From: Actinokineospora bangkokensis
GTDB lineage: Bacteria; Actinomycetota; Actinomycetes; Mycobacteriales; Pseudonocardiaceae
Assembly: GCF_001940455.1 (NCBI RefSeq)
Contig: NZ_MKQR01000017.1
Coordinates: 48,707-112,706, forward strand
Reading direction: 5' to 3'
DNA length: 64,000 nucleotides
The position numbers and the translations under genes are program-made. Positions 50,381 to 58,734 of the stretch are shown piece by piece. The first letter of the stretch is position 1. Each line of letters begins with the position of its first letter. The notes beneath the pieces were generated by a model. That model saw only the letters and a program-made list of their open reading frames with translations. It had not been told where the DNA came from and did not search any database.

Positions 50381-51889
50381 ATGTCGATGGAACCGAGACC
50401 GACCACCGGACGACCCGGAGCGGCCGCGGGCCCGGTGCGACTCGCGGGCCCTTCGGCGAACGCCCACCGGCCCGGTCCGGGGTCGACCAGGGCCGCGGTC
50501 CCCGGGACGGGCCGGGTGCCCGCCGGGCCGCCCCGCCCCGCGGGCCAGCCCCCGGCCCGCGGCGCGCTCGCGCCCCGGGCGCACGCCCAGCACCCGCCGA
50601 CGCCGCCGAGCCCGGTGGACCCGACCCGCACCATCGGCGCGGCCAGGGCGCTGTGGTCGGCGATCCCGCAGGCGCTGGCCGACCGGCTGCGCCGCGAGTC
50701 CACCGACCTCGTCCGCGAGGTGATCACCGAGATCCGCGCCGCCGTCCCGGCCTACGACCAGCCGCTGCAGGGCCAGTTCCGGGAGGTGCTGGTGGGGTCG
50801 GTCGAGATGGCGGTGGTGCGCTGCTTCGACTCCTCCGCCGACGTCAGCGGCGCGGTGCACGACTGGACGAACGCCTTCACCTACGCGGGCAAGGTCGAGC
50901 ACGCGCAGGGCCGCACGATGGACGCGCTGCAGACGGCGGTGCGCGTCGGCGCCCGCGTGGTCTGGCGCAGGATGAGCGCGGTCGGCCGCGAGATGGGCGT
51001 GCCCACCGACACCCTGTTCACCCTGGCCGACCGCATCTTCGCCTACGTCGACGAGGTGTGCGCGGTGGCGATCGCGGGCTTCTCCGAGGCGCAGAGCAAC
51101 GCCACCGGCGCCCTGGAGCGCAGGCGCAGGCAGCTGATGAAGCTGATCCTGGCCACGCCCCCGGTCGCCCCGCAGGCCATCGCCGACCTGGCGGGCACGA
51201 CCGACTGGGTGGTGCCCGACGAGGTCGCCGTCATCGCCGTCGAGCACCGCCCCGGCTTCCCCACCACCACCGCCCTGGGCGGTGAGCTGCTGGTCGACCT
51301 GGAGAGCGCCGACCCGTGCGTGGTCGTGGCCGACCCCGACCGCCACCTGCCCGCCCTCACCCGCGCCCTGGCGGGTCGCCGGGCCGCCGTCGGTCCCACG
51401 GTGCCGCTGTCGGAGGCCCACCGCTCGCTGGCCTGCGCCCGCCGCGCCCTCACCCTCGTCCAGCGCGGCGTCCTGCCCGACACCCCCACCACCCGCTGCA
51501 CCGACCACCTCTCGGCCCTGGTCCTGCTCTCCGACGAGTTCCTGCTCGACCAGCTCACCGCCCGGGCCCTGGCCCCCTTCGCCGACCTCACCGACAAGCA
51601 GCGCGAACGCCTCACCGCCACCCTCCTGGCCTGGCTGGAGACCCGCGGCGGCATCAACGACATCGCCGCCCGCCTCGACGTCCACCCCCAGACCGTCCGC
51701 TACCGCATGCACCAGGTCGAAGAACTCCTCGGCGAACGCCTGGACGACCCCCAGGAACGCCTCTGCATGGAGATCGCGCTGCGCGCCAGGGCTCTGCTCA
51801 CCCCCCGGGTCCCCAACCAGCGCACCCCCGCCGACCACGACGAGGACGACGAACCCCGTCCCCCCTACCGCCTGGCGGCAGCCAGATAA
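50381..51889 (+). CDS. PucR/CdaR-family transcriptional regulator (paralogue 4)
   Basis: A 502-residue regulator, the longest of the four because of a disordered Pro/Gly/Arg-rich N-terminus (about 1-80). The RsbRD_N-like domain (ESTDLVREVITEIRAAVPAYDQPLQGQFREVLVGSV) is very close to that of paralogue 1, as are the CdaR part and the C-terminal helix-turn-helix (GGINDIAARLDVHPQTVRYRMHQVEELLG). ATG 50381 has GAGGTGG upstream. A TTTTGTCAC word ends just 14 bp before the start codon, so self-control is plausible. Confidence 0.92.
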   Translation: MSMEPRPTTGRPGAAAGPVRLAGPSANAHRPGPGSTRAAVPGTGRVPAGPPRPAGQPPARGALAPRAHAQHPPTPPSPVDPTRTIGAARALWSAIPQALADRLRRESTDLVREVITEIRAAVPAYDQPLQGQFREVLVGSVEMAVVRCFDSSADVSGAVHDWTNAFTYAGKVEHAQGRTMDALQTAVRVGARVVWRRMSAVGREMGVPTDTLFTLADRIFAYVDEVCAVAIAGFSEAQSNATGALERRRRQLMKLILATPPVAPQAIADLAGTTDWVVPDEVAVIAVEHRPGFPTTTALGGELLVDLESADPCVVVADPDRHLPALTRALAGRRAAVGPTVPLSEAHRSLACARRALTLVQRGVLPDTPTTRCTDHLSALVLLSDEFLLDQLTARALAPFADLTDKQRERLTATLLAWLETRGGINDIAARLDVHPQTVRYRMHQVEELLGERLDDPQERLCMEIALRARALLTPRVPNQRTPADHDEDDEPRPPYRLAAAR

Positions 51890-51940
51890 CCCCCGCACCC
51901 GGATAACCCCGTAGTCACAGCACATCCACGCACCACCACG

Positions 51941-51969
51941 CAGGCGGGCCCCACCCCAGGGCCCGCCTG
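51941..51969 (+). terminator. Terminator after PucR paralogue 4
   Basis: CAGGCGGGCCC (51941-51951) pairs perfectly with GGGCCCGCCTG (51959-51969) around a 7-nt loop, 51 bp past the PucR 4 stop. The remaining gap to the STAS gene (51970-52295) shows no further feature. Confidence 0.8.
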
Positions 51970-52295
51970 TGCTTGCCACCAGAGCACCCGGCAGCCCGGC
52001 CAAGCCCCTATCGCCGCAGGGGCCCCGGCCACACGAGACCACCGCATCGAGCCAGCCCCAAAAATCCCGGCTCTTCCAGAGCCGACGCCGAAGGCGAGGC
52101 GACACCCACCCCCCTCACCAGCCACAACGCCACGATCGGGCCATGGGGGTTGTGCTCCCCGTCAACCGGCGTACCGTCGGTAGGGAGTCCCGCCCAAGGT
52201 GACGCTGCGTTGGGAATGTGCCCGGGGACCCTGACCTCCCCGGTGTGACGACCAAGCATCCTCCGCGTGGCCGCCCCGACAACAGGGAGCGCCAC

Positions 52296-52736
52296 ATGCC
52301 CATGCGGCCCATCGTGCCCGCACAACGCGCCACACCCGCCACCGGCGCCGAGCGCGCGCGGCACGAGACCACACCCCTCCTGTCCGTCCACCACTACCGC
52401 GTCGCGGACGTGCCGGTGCTGCGGCTGTCCGGCGACATCGACCTGGCCACCCGCGACACCGCCGAGGCGGCGATCGCGGTGCGCCAGCGCGGCCCCGCCC
52501 TGGTGCTGGACCTGGCCGAGGTCGACTTCGTCGGCGCCTGCGGGATCACCCTGCTGGTGCGGGCCCGGCGCCGGGCCGAGGACGACGGCGGCCGCTTCCA
52601 CCTGGCCTGCTGCGGCCCGGTGGTGCGCCGCGGGTTGGAAGCCACCGGCCTGCTCGGCACGCTGCGCCCGTTCGACTCCGTGGCCGAGGCGGTCGCCGCC
52701 TGCTCGGACGTCCCGTCCCCCCGCACGGGGAAGTAG
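52296..52736 (+). CDS. STAS-domain anti-sigma-antagonist-like protein
   Basis: A 146-residue protein with one STAS domain (about 30-140, SVHHYRVADVPVLRLSGDIDL... LVLDLAEVDFVGACGITLL). Canonical antagonists of the SpoIIAA type are switched by phosphorylation of a Ser in DSSG; here the corresponding residues are Gly80-Ala81-Cys82-Gly83, so this switch is missing. It may be constitutively active or serve in another complex. No anti-sigma kinase gene is adjacent. ATG 52296 has GGGAG seven bases upstream. Confidence 0.85.
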   Translation: MPMRPIVPAQRATPATGAERARHETTPLLSVHHYRVADVPVLRLSGDIDLATRDTAEAAIAVRQRGPALVLDLAEVDFVGACGITLLVRARRRAEDDGGRFHLACCGPVVRRGLEATGLLGTLRPFDSVAEAVAACSDVPSPRTGK

Positions 52737-52745
52737 CGCCGCGCG

Positions 52746-53558
52746 TCAGACCCGGCCGGTGGCGGTGATGCCGAAGGTGGTGCGGGGTCCGATCCGCTCG
52801 CCCGCGGACTGCAACCACCCGGCCTGGGTCGACCAGTACCGGTCCACCTCCACCGAGGCGAAGTGCGGGGCGAGCGCGGCCACGAGCGCCTGCTCGTCCA
52901 CCCCCTGCCGCACCACGTGGTACTCCACCATGTCCGAGGGGTTCTCCGGGTCATGCGCGTGGCGCAGCCTGCGGCCCAGCGACGCCACCCCGCGCAGCAG
53001 GTCGCCCCGGGTGACGCGCCAGGCGAAGTACGCGCCGCGGTCGACGGCGAAGGACAGCCGCGACCGCCGGGGGTACCACAGCGGGTCCTGGTAGCTGACG
53101 AACGCGCCACCCGGGGCGATCCTGGGCAGCAGCGCCTCCACCGCGCCCACGTAGTCGGGGATGTGGTGCAGCACCGACACCGCGAGCACCACGTCCACCT
53201 CCGGGCCGCGCGCCCCCGCGGTGCCGTCCGGGTCGTGCACCACGTGCACCCGGTCGTTGTGGACGAACCGCCGGGCCAGGAAGTCCGCGCTGGCCGGGCT
53301 CATCTCCGTCACCCACACCTCCGCGCCGAGCGCGGCCACGTGCTCGGTGAACGTGCCGTGCCCGGCACCCACCTCCAGCACCCGGCAGCGGCCGTCGCGG
53401 TCGAGCACGTCGCGCACCGCCGCCTGGCAGGCCGCCACCACCTTCGCCCGCAGCGCGCGGTGCCGCAGGTGCGGGGACCCCGCTGTGTAGTCGAACCCCT
53501 CGCCGAAACCCACACTTTGGTGTTGTGCCACGGCGTTCGGCTCGGTGAGCCCGGTCAT
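52746..53558 (-). CDS. Class I SAM-dependent methyltransferase
   Basis: A 270-residue methyltransferase. SAM-binding motif I is VLEVGAGHGTFTEHV, the acidic loop is VTEMSPAS, and motif post-I/IV is VDVVLAVSVLHHIPDY. The substrate is unknown; position at the edge of the glycan cluster suggests a sugar or lipid hydroxyl. It is convergent with the STAS gene and divergent from the acetyltransferase (42 bp apart). Confidence 0.88.
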   Translation of the reverse strand: MTGLTEPNAVAQHQSVGFGEGFDYTAGSPHLRHRALRAKVVAACQAAVRDVLDRDGRCRVLEVGAGHGTFTEHVAALGAEVWVTEMSPASADFLARRFVHNDRVHVVHDPDGTAGARGPEVDVVLAVSVLHHIPDYVGAVEALLPRIAPGGAFVSYQDPLWYPRRSRLSFAVDRGAYFAWRVTRGDLLRGVASLGRRLRHAHDPENPSDMVEYHVVRQGVDEQALVAALAPHFASVEVDRYWSTQAGWLQSAGERIGPRTTFGITATGRV

Positions 53559-53600
53559 CGGCGCCTACCCTTCGAGCAGTCGATCCGGAGTGGAGTGATG

Positions 53601-54224
53601 ATGCGTCCCCCATGGACTGAGATGTTCCGCGCGGACCTGCGCGCGGTGACCGGGCGCGACCGCGTGGGCCCGGTGCGCGCGGCCTGGCTGGTGCTGACCC
53701 GGCCGGGTGTGCTGGCCACGCTGCTCTACCGCTGGCAGCAGGCCGCCGACCAGCGCGTCGCCGCCCCGCTGCTGCGCTCGCTGAACCACGTGCTCACCGG
53801 CGCGGACTTCGTCGTGGGGGCCGAGATCGGCCCGGGGGTGCGCATCGAGCACCCCAACGGCATCGCCATCGGCACCAGGGCGGTGGTGGGCGCCAACGCG
53901 TTCATCTGCCAGCGGGTGACCCTGGGCGAGCGGCTGGGCGAGAACCGCGGCCACGAGTACCCGGTGGTCGGTGATGACGTGTTCCTCGGCGCGGGCGCGA
54001 CCGTGCTCGGCCCGGTGCGCATCGGCTCGGGCGCGATGGTCGGCGCCGCCGCGGTGGTGCTGCACGACGTGCCCGCGGGCGCGGTGGCGGCGGGCAACCC
54101 GGCGCGCATCGTCCGCAGGCACGCCCACACCGCGGGCCGCAACGCCGGGCAGGCCACCGAGCAGTGGTCGCATCAGCGCTCCGCGACCCCGGACACGGCC
54201 GAGGCGCAGAAGACCGCGTTGTAG
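53601..54224 (+). CDS. Serine-acetyltransferase-like hexapeptide protein
   Basis: A 207-residue left-handed beta-helix acyltransferase of the CysE-like type used in polysaccharide clusters. The hexapeptide part runs from about residue 65 (ADFVVGAEIGPGVRIEHPNGIAIGTRAVVGANAFICQRVTLGE) to GAVAAGNPARIV. It probably acetylates a sugar or lipid-linked intermediate rather than serine. ATG 53601 has GGAG five bases upstream; ATG 53598 is equally in frame. Its last 17 codons overlap the end of the convergent FkbM gene. Confidence 0.85.
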   Translation: MRPPWTEMFRADLRAVTGRDRVGPVRAAWLVLTRPGVLATLLYRWQQAADQRVAAPLLRSLNHVLTGADFVVGAEIGPGVRIEHPNGIAIGTRAVVGANAFICQRVTLGERLGENRGHEYPVVGDDVFLGAGATVLGPVRIGSGAMVGAAAVVLHDVPAGAVAAGNPARIVRRHAHTAGRNAGQATEQWSHQRSATPDTAEAQKTAL

Positions 54225-55078
54225 GGCAGCACCCCCGGGCACTCCCGCGGCCGGTAGCCCAGCGGGCGCACCGCGTCGGCCACCGCGCGGCGGGAGTCCT
54301 CGGTCGGCGCCTCGACGACCAGCACCGGCCGGTGCGCCCGCAGCAGCTCCCCCATCCCCGCCAGCGCGTCCAGCTCGGCGCCCTCCACGTCGACCTTCAC
54401 CGCGTCGACCCGGGGGGCGCCGCGCTCGCGCCACACCTCGTCCAGCGGCACCACCGGGCACTCCACCTCGCCGGTGCTGCGCTGGGGCACCCGCACGTCC
54501 TCGGCGAGGCCGTCGCGGTGGGCGTAGGCGCTGTCCTCGTGCAGGGTGAACACCGCCGTGCCGCGCACCCGCCCGGCGGCCACCCGCACCACCTCGACCC
54601 CGGTGAGCCCGGAGGCGGCGACGTTCTGCGCCAGCAGGTCCGCGGTGGCGGGCACGGCCTCCACGGCCCACACCGCGGCGTCGCGGCGGTGCGCGGCCAC
54701 CAGCAGGCTGAACCAGCCCACGTTGGCGCCCACGTCCAGGAACACCCCGCCCGGGCGCAGCGCCCCGGCCAGCAGCTCGGCCTCGCGGTGCTCGTAACCC
54801 GCGGCCAGCACCGCCCCGCGGGCGAGCGCCCCGTCCACCCGCAGCCCGATCCCGGGCGCGAACGTGGCGGCGACCGGCGGCAGGCCGGGGGGCAGCAGCC
54901 GGTCGAGGGCGGCGAGCACCGGCATGGCCTGCGCGCCCCGGGTGGCCCAGGCGTGCCCGCGGGCCAGCGCGGCGACGACCCTGGCGCGGGCGGGCACCGG
55001 CCCGGTGGGGCGCAGGGCGGGCCGGGGCAGCGGCTGCGGCAGCGGCCCGGACAGCGCCTCGGCGGTGGGCGCGCTCAC
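54173..55078 (-). CDS. FkbM-family methyltransferase A
   Basis: A 301-residue SAM-dependent methyltransferase of the FkbM type, which methylates hydroxyls in glycans and polyketides. Motifs: VFLDVGANVGWFSLLVA (SAM site), WAVEAVPATADLL, VDAVKVDVEGAELDALAGM (typical FkbM VDVEG). GTG 55078 overlaps the stop of the second FkbM gene (GTGA), so the two are coupled. It probably O-methylates a sugar of the glycan. Confidence 0.9.
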   Translation of the reverse strand: MSAPTAEALSGPLPQPLPRPALRPTGPVPARARVVAALARGHAWATRGAQAMPVLAALDRLLPPGLPPVAATFAPGIGLRVDGALARGAVLAAGYEHREAELLAGALRPGGVFLDVGANVGWFSLLVAAHRRDAAVWAVEAVPATADLLAQNVAASGLTGVEVVRVAAGRVRGTAVFTLHEDSAYAHRDGLAEDVRVPQRSTGEVECPVVPLDEVWRERGAPRVDAVKVDVEGAELDALAGMGELLRAHRPVLVVEAPTEDSRRAVADAVRPLGYRPRECPGVLPYNAVFCASAVSGVAER

Positions 55079-55818
55079 GAGCCGGACCGCACGAACACGC
55101 CGTCGCACTGGAGCATCCGCCCGGTGGCCGGGTCGCAGAAGCCCGGCTCGATCGCCCACAGCTCCAGCCCGGCCGCCACCAGCAGGTCGCTGATGTCGCC
55201 CATGAGCCGCTGGCCGTCGTAGAGCGGGGTGAGCGAGAGCTCGACCTGCACCGCGGCCAGCGCGGGCAGCACCGCGCGGGCGCCCTGCAGCACCTCCCAC
55301 TCGTAGCCCTGCACGTCGATCTTGAGCAGGGTGCGCTCCGGCGGGTAGCCGTAGGTGCCCAGCAGGTCATCCACAGTGGACATCGGTGCGCTCTCGGTGC
55401 GCACGTAGGCCGACTCCGGTGCGGCGTCGCGGTGCGCGTCGAGCATCGGCAGCACGGACGAGGAGTAGGAGTTGCCCGACACGTTCACCTCGACCTCGCC
55501 CGCGCTCGGGCCCAGGGCCAGCCGCTCGGGGTGCCAGGCCGGGTCGGCGGCCGCGGCGCGGACCAGCTTGGCGTGCGCGTCGGCCACCGGTTCGCAGGAC
55601 ACGATGTGCCCGGCGAACCCGGCCTGGCGCAGGAACGTCGCGTACTGCCCGCTGTTGGCGCCGACGTCGAGCACGGCGCGCACGTCGAGCCGGTCGCACA
55701 GCGCGGTGAGCCGCTTGGCGAAGGGGTTGCGGGTGATCTCCACGCCCACGGCCAGCGCGGCGCGCTTGGCGATGGTGCGCAGGGAGGTGGGGACGTAGTC
55801 CAGCAGGGCGGCAGCCAC
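55075..55818 (-). CDS. FkbM-family methyltransferase B
   Basis: A 247-residue FkbM-type methyltransferase. Motifs: AVLDVGANSGQYATFLRQAGF, IVSCEPVADAHAKL, and TLLKIDVQGYEWEVLQGA (IDVQG, the form common in glycan O-methyltransferases of mycobacterial glycolipid clusters). The GTG at 55818 has AAGGA about nine bases upstream and begins just before the conserved fold. It is translationally coupled to FkbM A, so two different positions are probably methylated. Divergent from the flippase. Confidence 0.88.
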   Translation of the reverse strand: MAAALLDYVPTSLRTIAKRAALAVGVEITRNPFAKRLTALCDRLDVRAVLDVGANSGQYATFLRQAGFAGHIVSCEPVADAHAKLVRAAAADPAWHPERLALGPSAGEVEVNVSGNSYSSSVLPMLDAHRDAAPESAYVRTESAPMSTVDDLLGTYGYPPERTLLKIDVQGYEWEVLQGARAVLPALAAVQVELSLTPLYDGQRLMGDISDLLVAAGLELWAIEPGFCDPATGRMLQCDGVFVRSGS

Positions 55819-55878
55819 GGCGACACATCCTTCTAACCGGCGAACTTCCGGTTCCGACGGGGCACGGGGGGTTCGATT

Positions 55879-57162
55879 GTGGACATACTGCGGACCATGT
55901 CGCTCCCCGGATCCCCGAAGTCCACCAGATCGAGTCACCCCGCGCTGGCACTGCTCACCGTCGGCGGTGGGCAGCTGGTCGCCCAGGTGCTCACCGCCGT
56001 CGCCCTGGTCGCCCTCGGCCACGACGACGTGCAGGCGCTCGGCCGCGTCGCGGTCTACTACGGCATCGCCGTGGCGGCGGCCAACATCGCCGACGCGGGC
56101 GCCTCCGTGCGCGTGCTGCGCGACTGCGCGCACGGCCCGGACGGCATCGGACCGAGCGCGGCGCGGGCGATCGGCTTGGTGAAACCCGTGCTGGTGCTGG
56201 TGGTCGCGGTGTTGGCGGGCGTGGTCTCGGGGGATCCCGCGCTCGCCCTGGCCCTGGGGTACGCGGGCGTGCGCGGGGTCGGCCTGTTCGCCCAGGCGCT
56301 GTGGAACGCGGGCGGCATGCAGCGCCGGGCGGCGGCCACCGTCGTGCTGGAGCGGGCCGTCGCGGTCGCGACCGCGCTCGGCGCCTCCGCGATCGGCGCC
56401 CCCGCCGCGATCGCGCTGTGCGGCGGTCTGGTGCTCGGGGCGCTGGTCGTGGTGCTCGTGGCGCTGCCGACTGTGCTGCGGGCCAGTGCGGGCGCGCGTG
56501 GGCTGCGCGCCCGCGTGGTCGTCTGCTACGGCGGCCGGTTCCTGGGCGCGACGGTCGCGGGAAACCTGCTGCTGCTGGACACCACGCTCGTCGCGCTGGC
56601 CGCCGGTGCGACCCAGGCCGGCCTGTACGCGGTGGGAGCGCGGCTGCTGGGGCCCATGGGGTTGCTCATCACCGCCGCCGGGACCGCGCTGCTGCCCGGG
56701 GTGGCGCGCGGCGAGCAGTCCGCCCGCCGGGCGCTGGACCTGGTGGGCGTGGTGTCGGTGGCCGGGCTCGCGGTGGTGTTCGCGCTCGCGGACTGGGTGG
56801 TGCCGCTGTTGGCGGGCCCGTCATTCGAGGCCGCCGTCCCGGCGGTGCGGTGCTACATCGCGGTCACCGCCATGGTGGTGTTCGCGCAGGTGCTGGTGAT
56901 CCGGTTGCAGGCCTGCGGGCGCGAGGGCGCGGTGAGCGCGGTCCTGGCCGGGATGATGCCCTTCGGGCTCGCCGCCGTCTTCGTCGGGGCCCTGCTCTGG
57001 CCAGCGGATGGTGCCGTCGCCGGGGTCATCGGGTACGCGGTCATGACCGCCATCACCACCGGGATGCTCTTCGCGCTGCTGGTGCGCTCGCCCGACCGTG
57101 GCGGTGAGCGCGAGCGCCACGGCGACCGCGATGTGGCCGCGGGTCGAGTCGCCGAGGGGTGA
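55879..57162 (+). CDS. Polysaccharide flippase-like membrane protein (MOP superfamily)
   Basis: A 427-residue polytopic protein resembling Wzx/MATE-type exporters, with about 12 hydrophobic segments (HPALALLTVGGGQLVAQVLTAVALVALG... GRFLGATVAGNLLLLDTTLVALAAGATQAGLYAVGARLLG). It should move a lipid-linked oligosaccharide across the membrane. The GTG at 55879 has a G-run seven bases upstream; ATG 55897 is possible. Its last ~25 residues (RGGERERHGDRDVAAGRVAEG) look non-native and are antisense to the ligase gene, with which it overlaps tail to tail by 342 bp. Confidence 0.85.
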   Translation: MDILRTMSLPGSPKSTRSSHPALALLTVGGGQLVAQVLTAVALVALGHDDVQALGRVAVYYGIAVAAANIADAGASVRVLRDCAHGPDGIGPSAARAIGLVKPVLVLVVAVLAGVVSGDPALALALGYAGVRGVGLFAQALWNAGGMQRRAAATVVLERAVAVATALGASAIGAPAAIALCGGLVLGALVVVLVALPTVLRASAGARGLRARVVVCYGGRFLGATVAGNLLLLDTTLVALAAGATQAGLYAVGARLLGPMGLLITAAGTALLPGVARGEQSARRALDLVGVVSVAGLAVVFALADWVVPLLAGPSFEAAVPAVRCYIAVTAMVVFAQVLVIRLQACGREGAVSAVLAGMMPFGLAAVFVGALLWPADGAVAGVIGYAVMTAITTGMLFALLVRSPDRGGERERHGDRDVAAGRVAEG

Positions 57163-58347
57163 GAACAGCACGTGCCAGGCGGCCACCAGCAGCATGTACG
57201 CCTCGGCCAGCGCGCGGTCGCGCACCGCGCGCGCCAGCCCGCGCAGCACGACGCAGAACACCAGCAGCCAGGCGAGGAACCCGAGCACGCCCCCGGTGAC
57301 CCAGGCGCCGAGCAGCACCGAGTGCAGGTACAGCGAATCGGGCAGCACGTAGGTGAGCAGGTCGTAGCCGTAGACGGGGTAGCCGTGCTCGCGCAGCCAC
57401 AGCACCGCCTCGGACTTGACCTCCGAGGGCACCCTGGCCGACGGCCCCCACCCGGTGATCGGGCTCTGGAGCACCCCGGACACCAGGAACACCACGTCCT
57501 TGCGCCCGCCGACGGCGATGCCGAAGTCCCCGGTCTGGAAGGACACCTTCTGCTGCTCGGCCGCGCCGAGGTCGCCGTCGGTGGCCAGCTGGGTGTAGAG
57601 CTGGCCGAGCAGGACGCCCGCCAGCCCGGCCGCCACGGCCACGGCGACCAGCCGCGGCCAGCCCCGCCGCCACGGCACCCGGGGGGTGAGCACGGCGGCC
57701 AGCGCGATCACGATGGCGAACAGCGACAGGCTGCGCGCCCCGAGCACCAGGTGCAGCGCGGCCAGCAGCGACAGCGCGGCGGGCACGGCGACGCGGTCGT
57801 ACCGGTGCGCCCAGCGGCTGACGGCGATGAGCACCAGCAGCGTCACCGACTGCCCCACCCCGAACTTCCACGGGTCCAGGGCGGCGTAGTCGGGCGGGGT
57901 GAGCACGATCCCGACCGCCTGCCCCACCGCGAACCCCGCGATGAGCAGGTCCCGCGGCCCGCGCTCGCCGTCGGACCCCGCGCGCAGGATGCCGCACACC
58001 AGCCCCACGGTCAGCACGAACACCCCGGCCGAGGCGACGGCCTTGGCCAGCGTGGTCGCGGGTGCCGGGTGCAGCAGGTGCCCCAGGACCAGCCCGCCGA
58101 TCCACGCGCTCCCGGTGAGCAGCACGGCGGGCCCGATCCGCCGCACCCGCAGCAGCGCCAGCACCGCCGCGGGCGCGAGCAGCACGGCGGCGACCTCGGT
58201 GAGCGAGATCCGCCCCACCACGGGCACGAACAACCACGCGCCCACCCCCGCCGCCACGGCCACGGCCCCACCCCGCACCGGCGCGGGCCGCCCCACCCCG
58301 GCCCCGGCCCCGGAGCCCCCACCAGCCACCACCGCCGTCACCAGCAC
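56821..58347 (-). CDS. O-antigen-ligase/polymerase-like membrane protein
   Basis: A 508-residue polytopic protein of the Wzy/WaaL (O-antigen ligase-like) type with about 10-12 hydrophobic segments and a large outer loop (GPSARVPSEVKSEAVLWLREHGYPVYGYDLLTYVLPDSLYLHSVLLGAWVTGG) that has the family's characteristic H-x-x-L-x-x-W-like motif. It likely polymerises or transfers glycan units. From about residue 420 on (EEHPGGDGGHDRVPDDPGDG... HHHGGDRD) the sequence is low-complexity and antisense to the flippase, so the biological C-terminus probably lay near 57080 and the stop was lost. The start (GTG 58347) is uncertain. Confidence 0.75.
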   Translation of the reverse strand: MLVTAVVAGGGSGAGAGVGRPAPVRGGAVAVAAGVGAWLFVPVVGRISLTEVAAVLLAPAAVLALLRVRRIGPAVLLTGSAWIGGLVLGHLLHPAPATTLAKAVASAGVFVLTVGLVCGILRAGSDGERGPRDLLIAGFAVGQAVGIVLTPPDYAALDPWKFGVGQSVTLLVLIAVSRWAHRYDRVAVPAALSLLAALHLVLGARSLSLFAIVIALAAVLTPRVPWRRGWPRLVAVAVAAGLAGVLLGQLYTQLATDGDLGAAEQQKVSFQTGDFGIAVGGRKDVVFLVSGVLQSPITGWGPSARVPSEVKSEAVLWLREHGYPVYGYDLLTYVLPDSLYLHSVLLGAWVTGGVLGFLAWLLVFCVVLRGLARAVRDRALAEAYMLLVAAWHVLFSPLGDSTRGHIAVAVALALTATVGRAHQQREEHPGGDGGHDRVPDDPGDGTIRWPEQGPDEDGGEPEGHHPGQDRAHRALAPAGLQPDHQHLREHHHGGDRDVAPHRRDGGLE

Positions 58348-58410
58348 CCCCGAAGTTCCCCGCCCCCAACAACCCCACGCACGATCACCCGAGCACCCCC
58401 ACCTCAGTCG

Positions 58411-58732
58411 AACCCACCCACCCAAGCCAGAAACGCCCCCGGGCGGGGACGAGGGGGCGGGTGGCAGCGCTCAGCACCCCACCAGCCAAACCCACCCCGC
58501 CAAGCCGGAAACGACCCCGGGCAGGAACGAGGGGGCGAGCGACAGCGCCATGCACCCCACCCGACCACCCACCAGCCGAACCCACCCTGCCAGGTCGGGA
58601 ACGATGCCGGGCGGGGACGTGGAGGCGGGCGGCAGCGCCATGCACCCCACCCAGCCACCCACCAGCCGAACCCACCCTGCCAGGTCGGGAACGATGCCGG
58701 GCGGGGACGAGGGGGCGGGTGGCGGGAGAAGA
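58411..58732. repeat. G-rich ~90-bp repeat element, four units
   Basis: Units start at 58411, 58489, 58579 and 58669 (spacing 78, 90, 90 bp). Each has AACCCACCC, then the core ACGATGCCGGGCGGGGACG with a G-rich block (GAGGGGGCGGGTGGC), then CCATGCACCCCACC in the inner units. The last unit ends GGCGGGAGAA two bases before the stop codon of the acetyltransferase (58735). This nearly matches the copy at 27503-27553 and fills the gap between that gene and the ligase. Confidence 0.9.
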
Positions 58733-58734
58733 TG

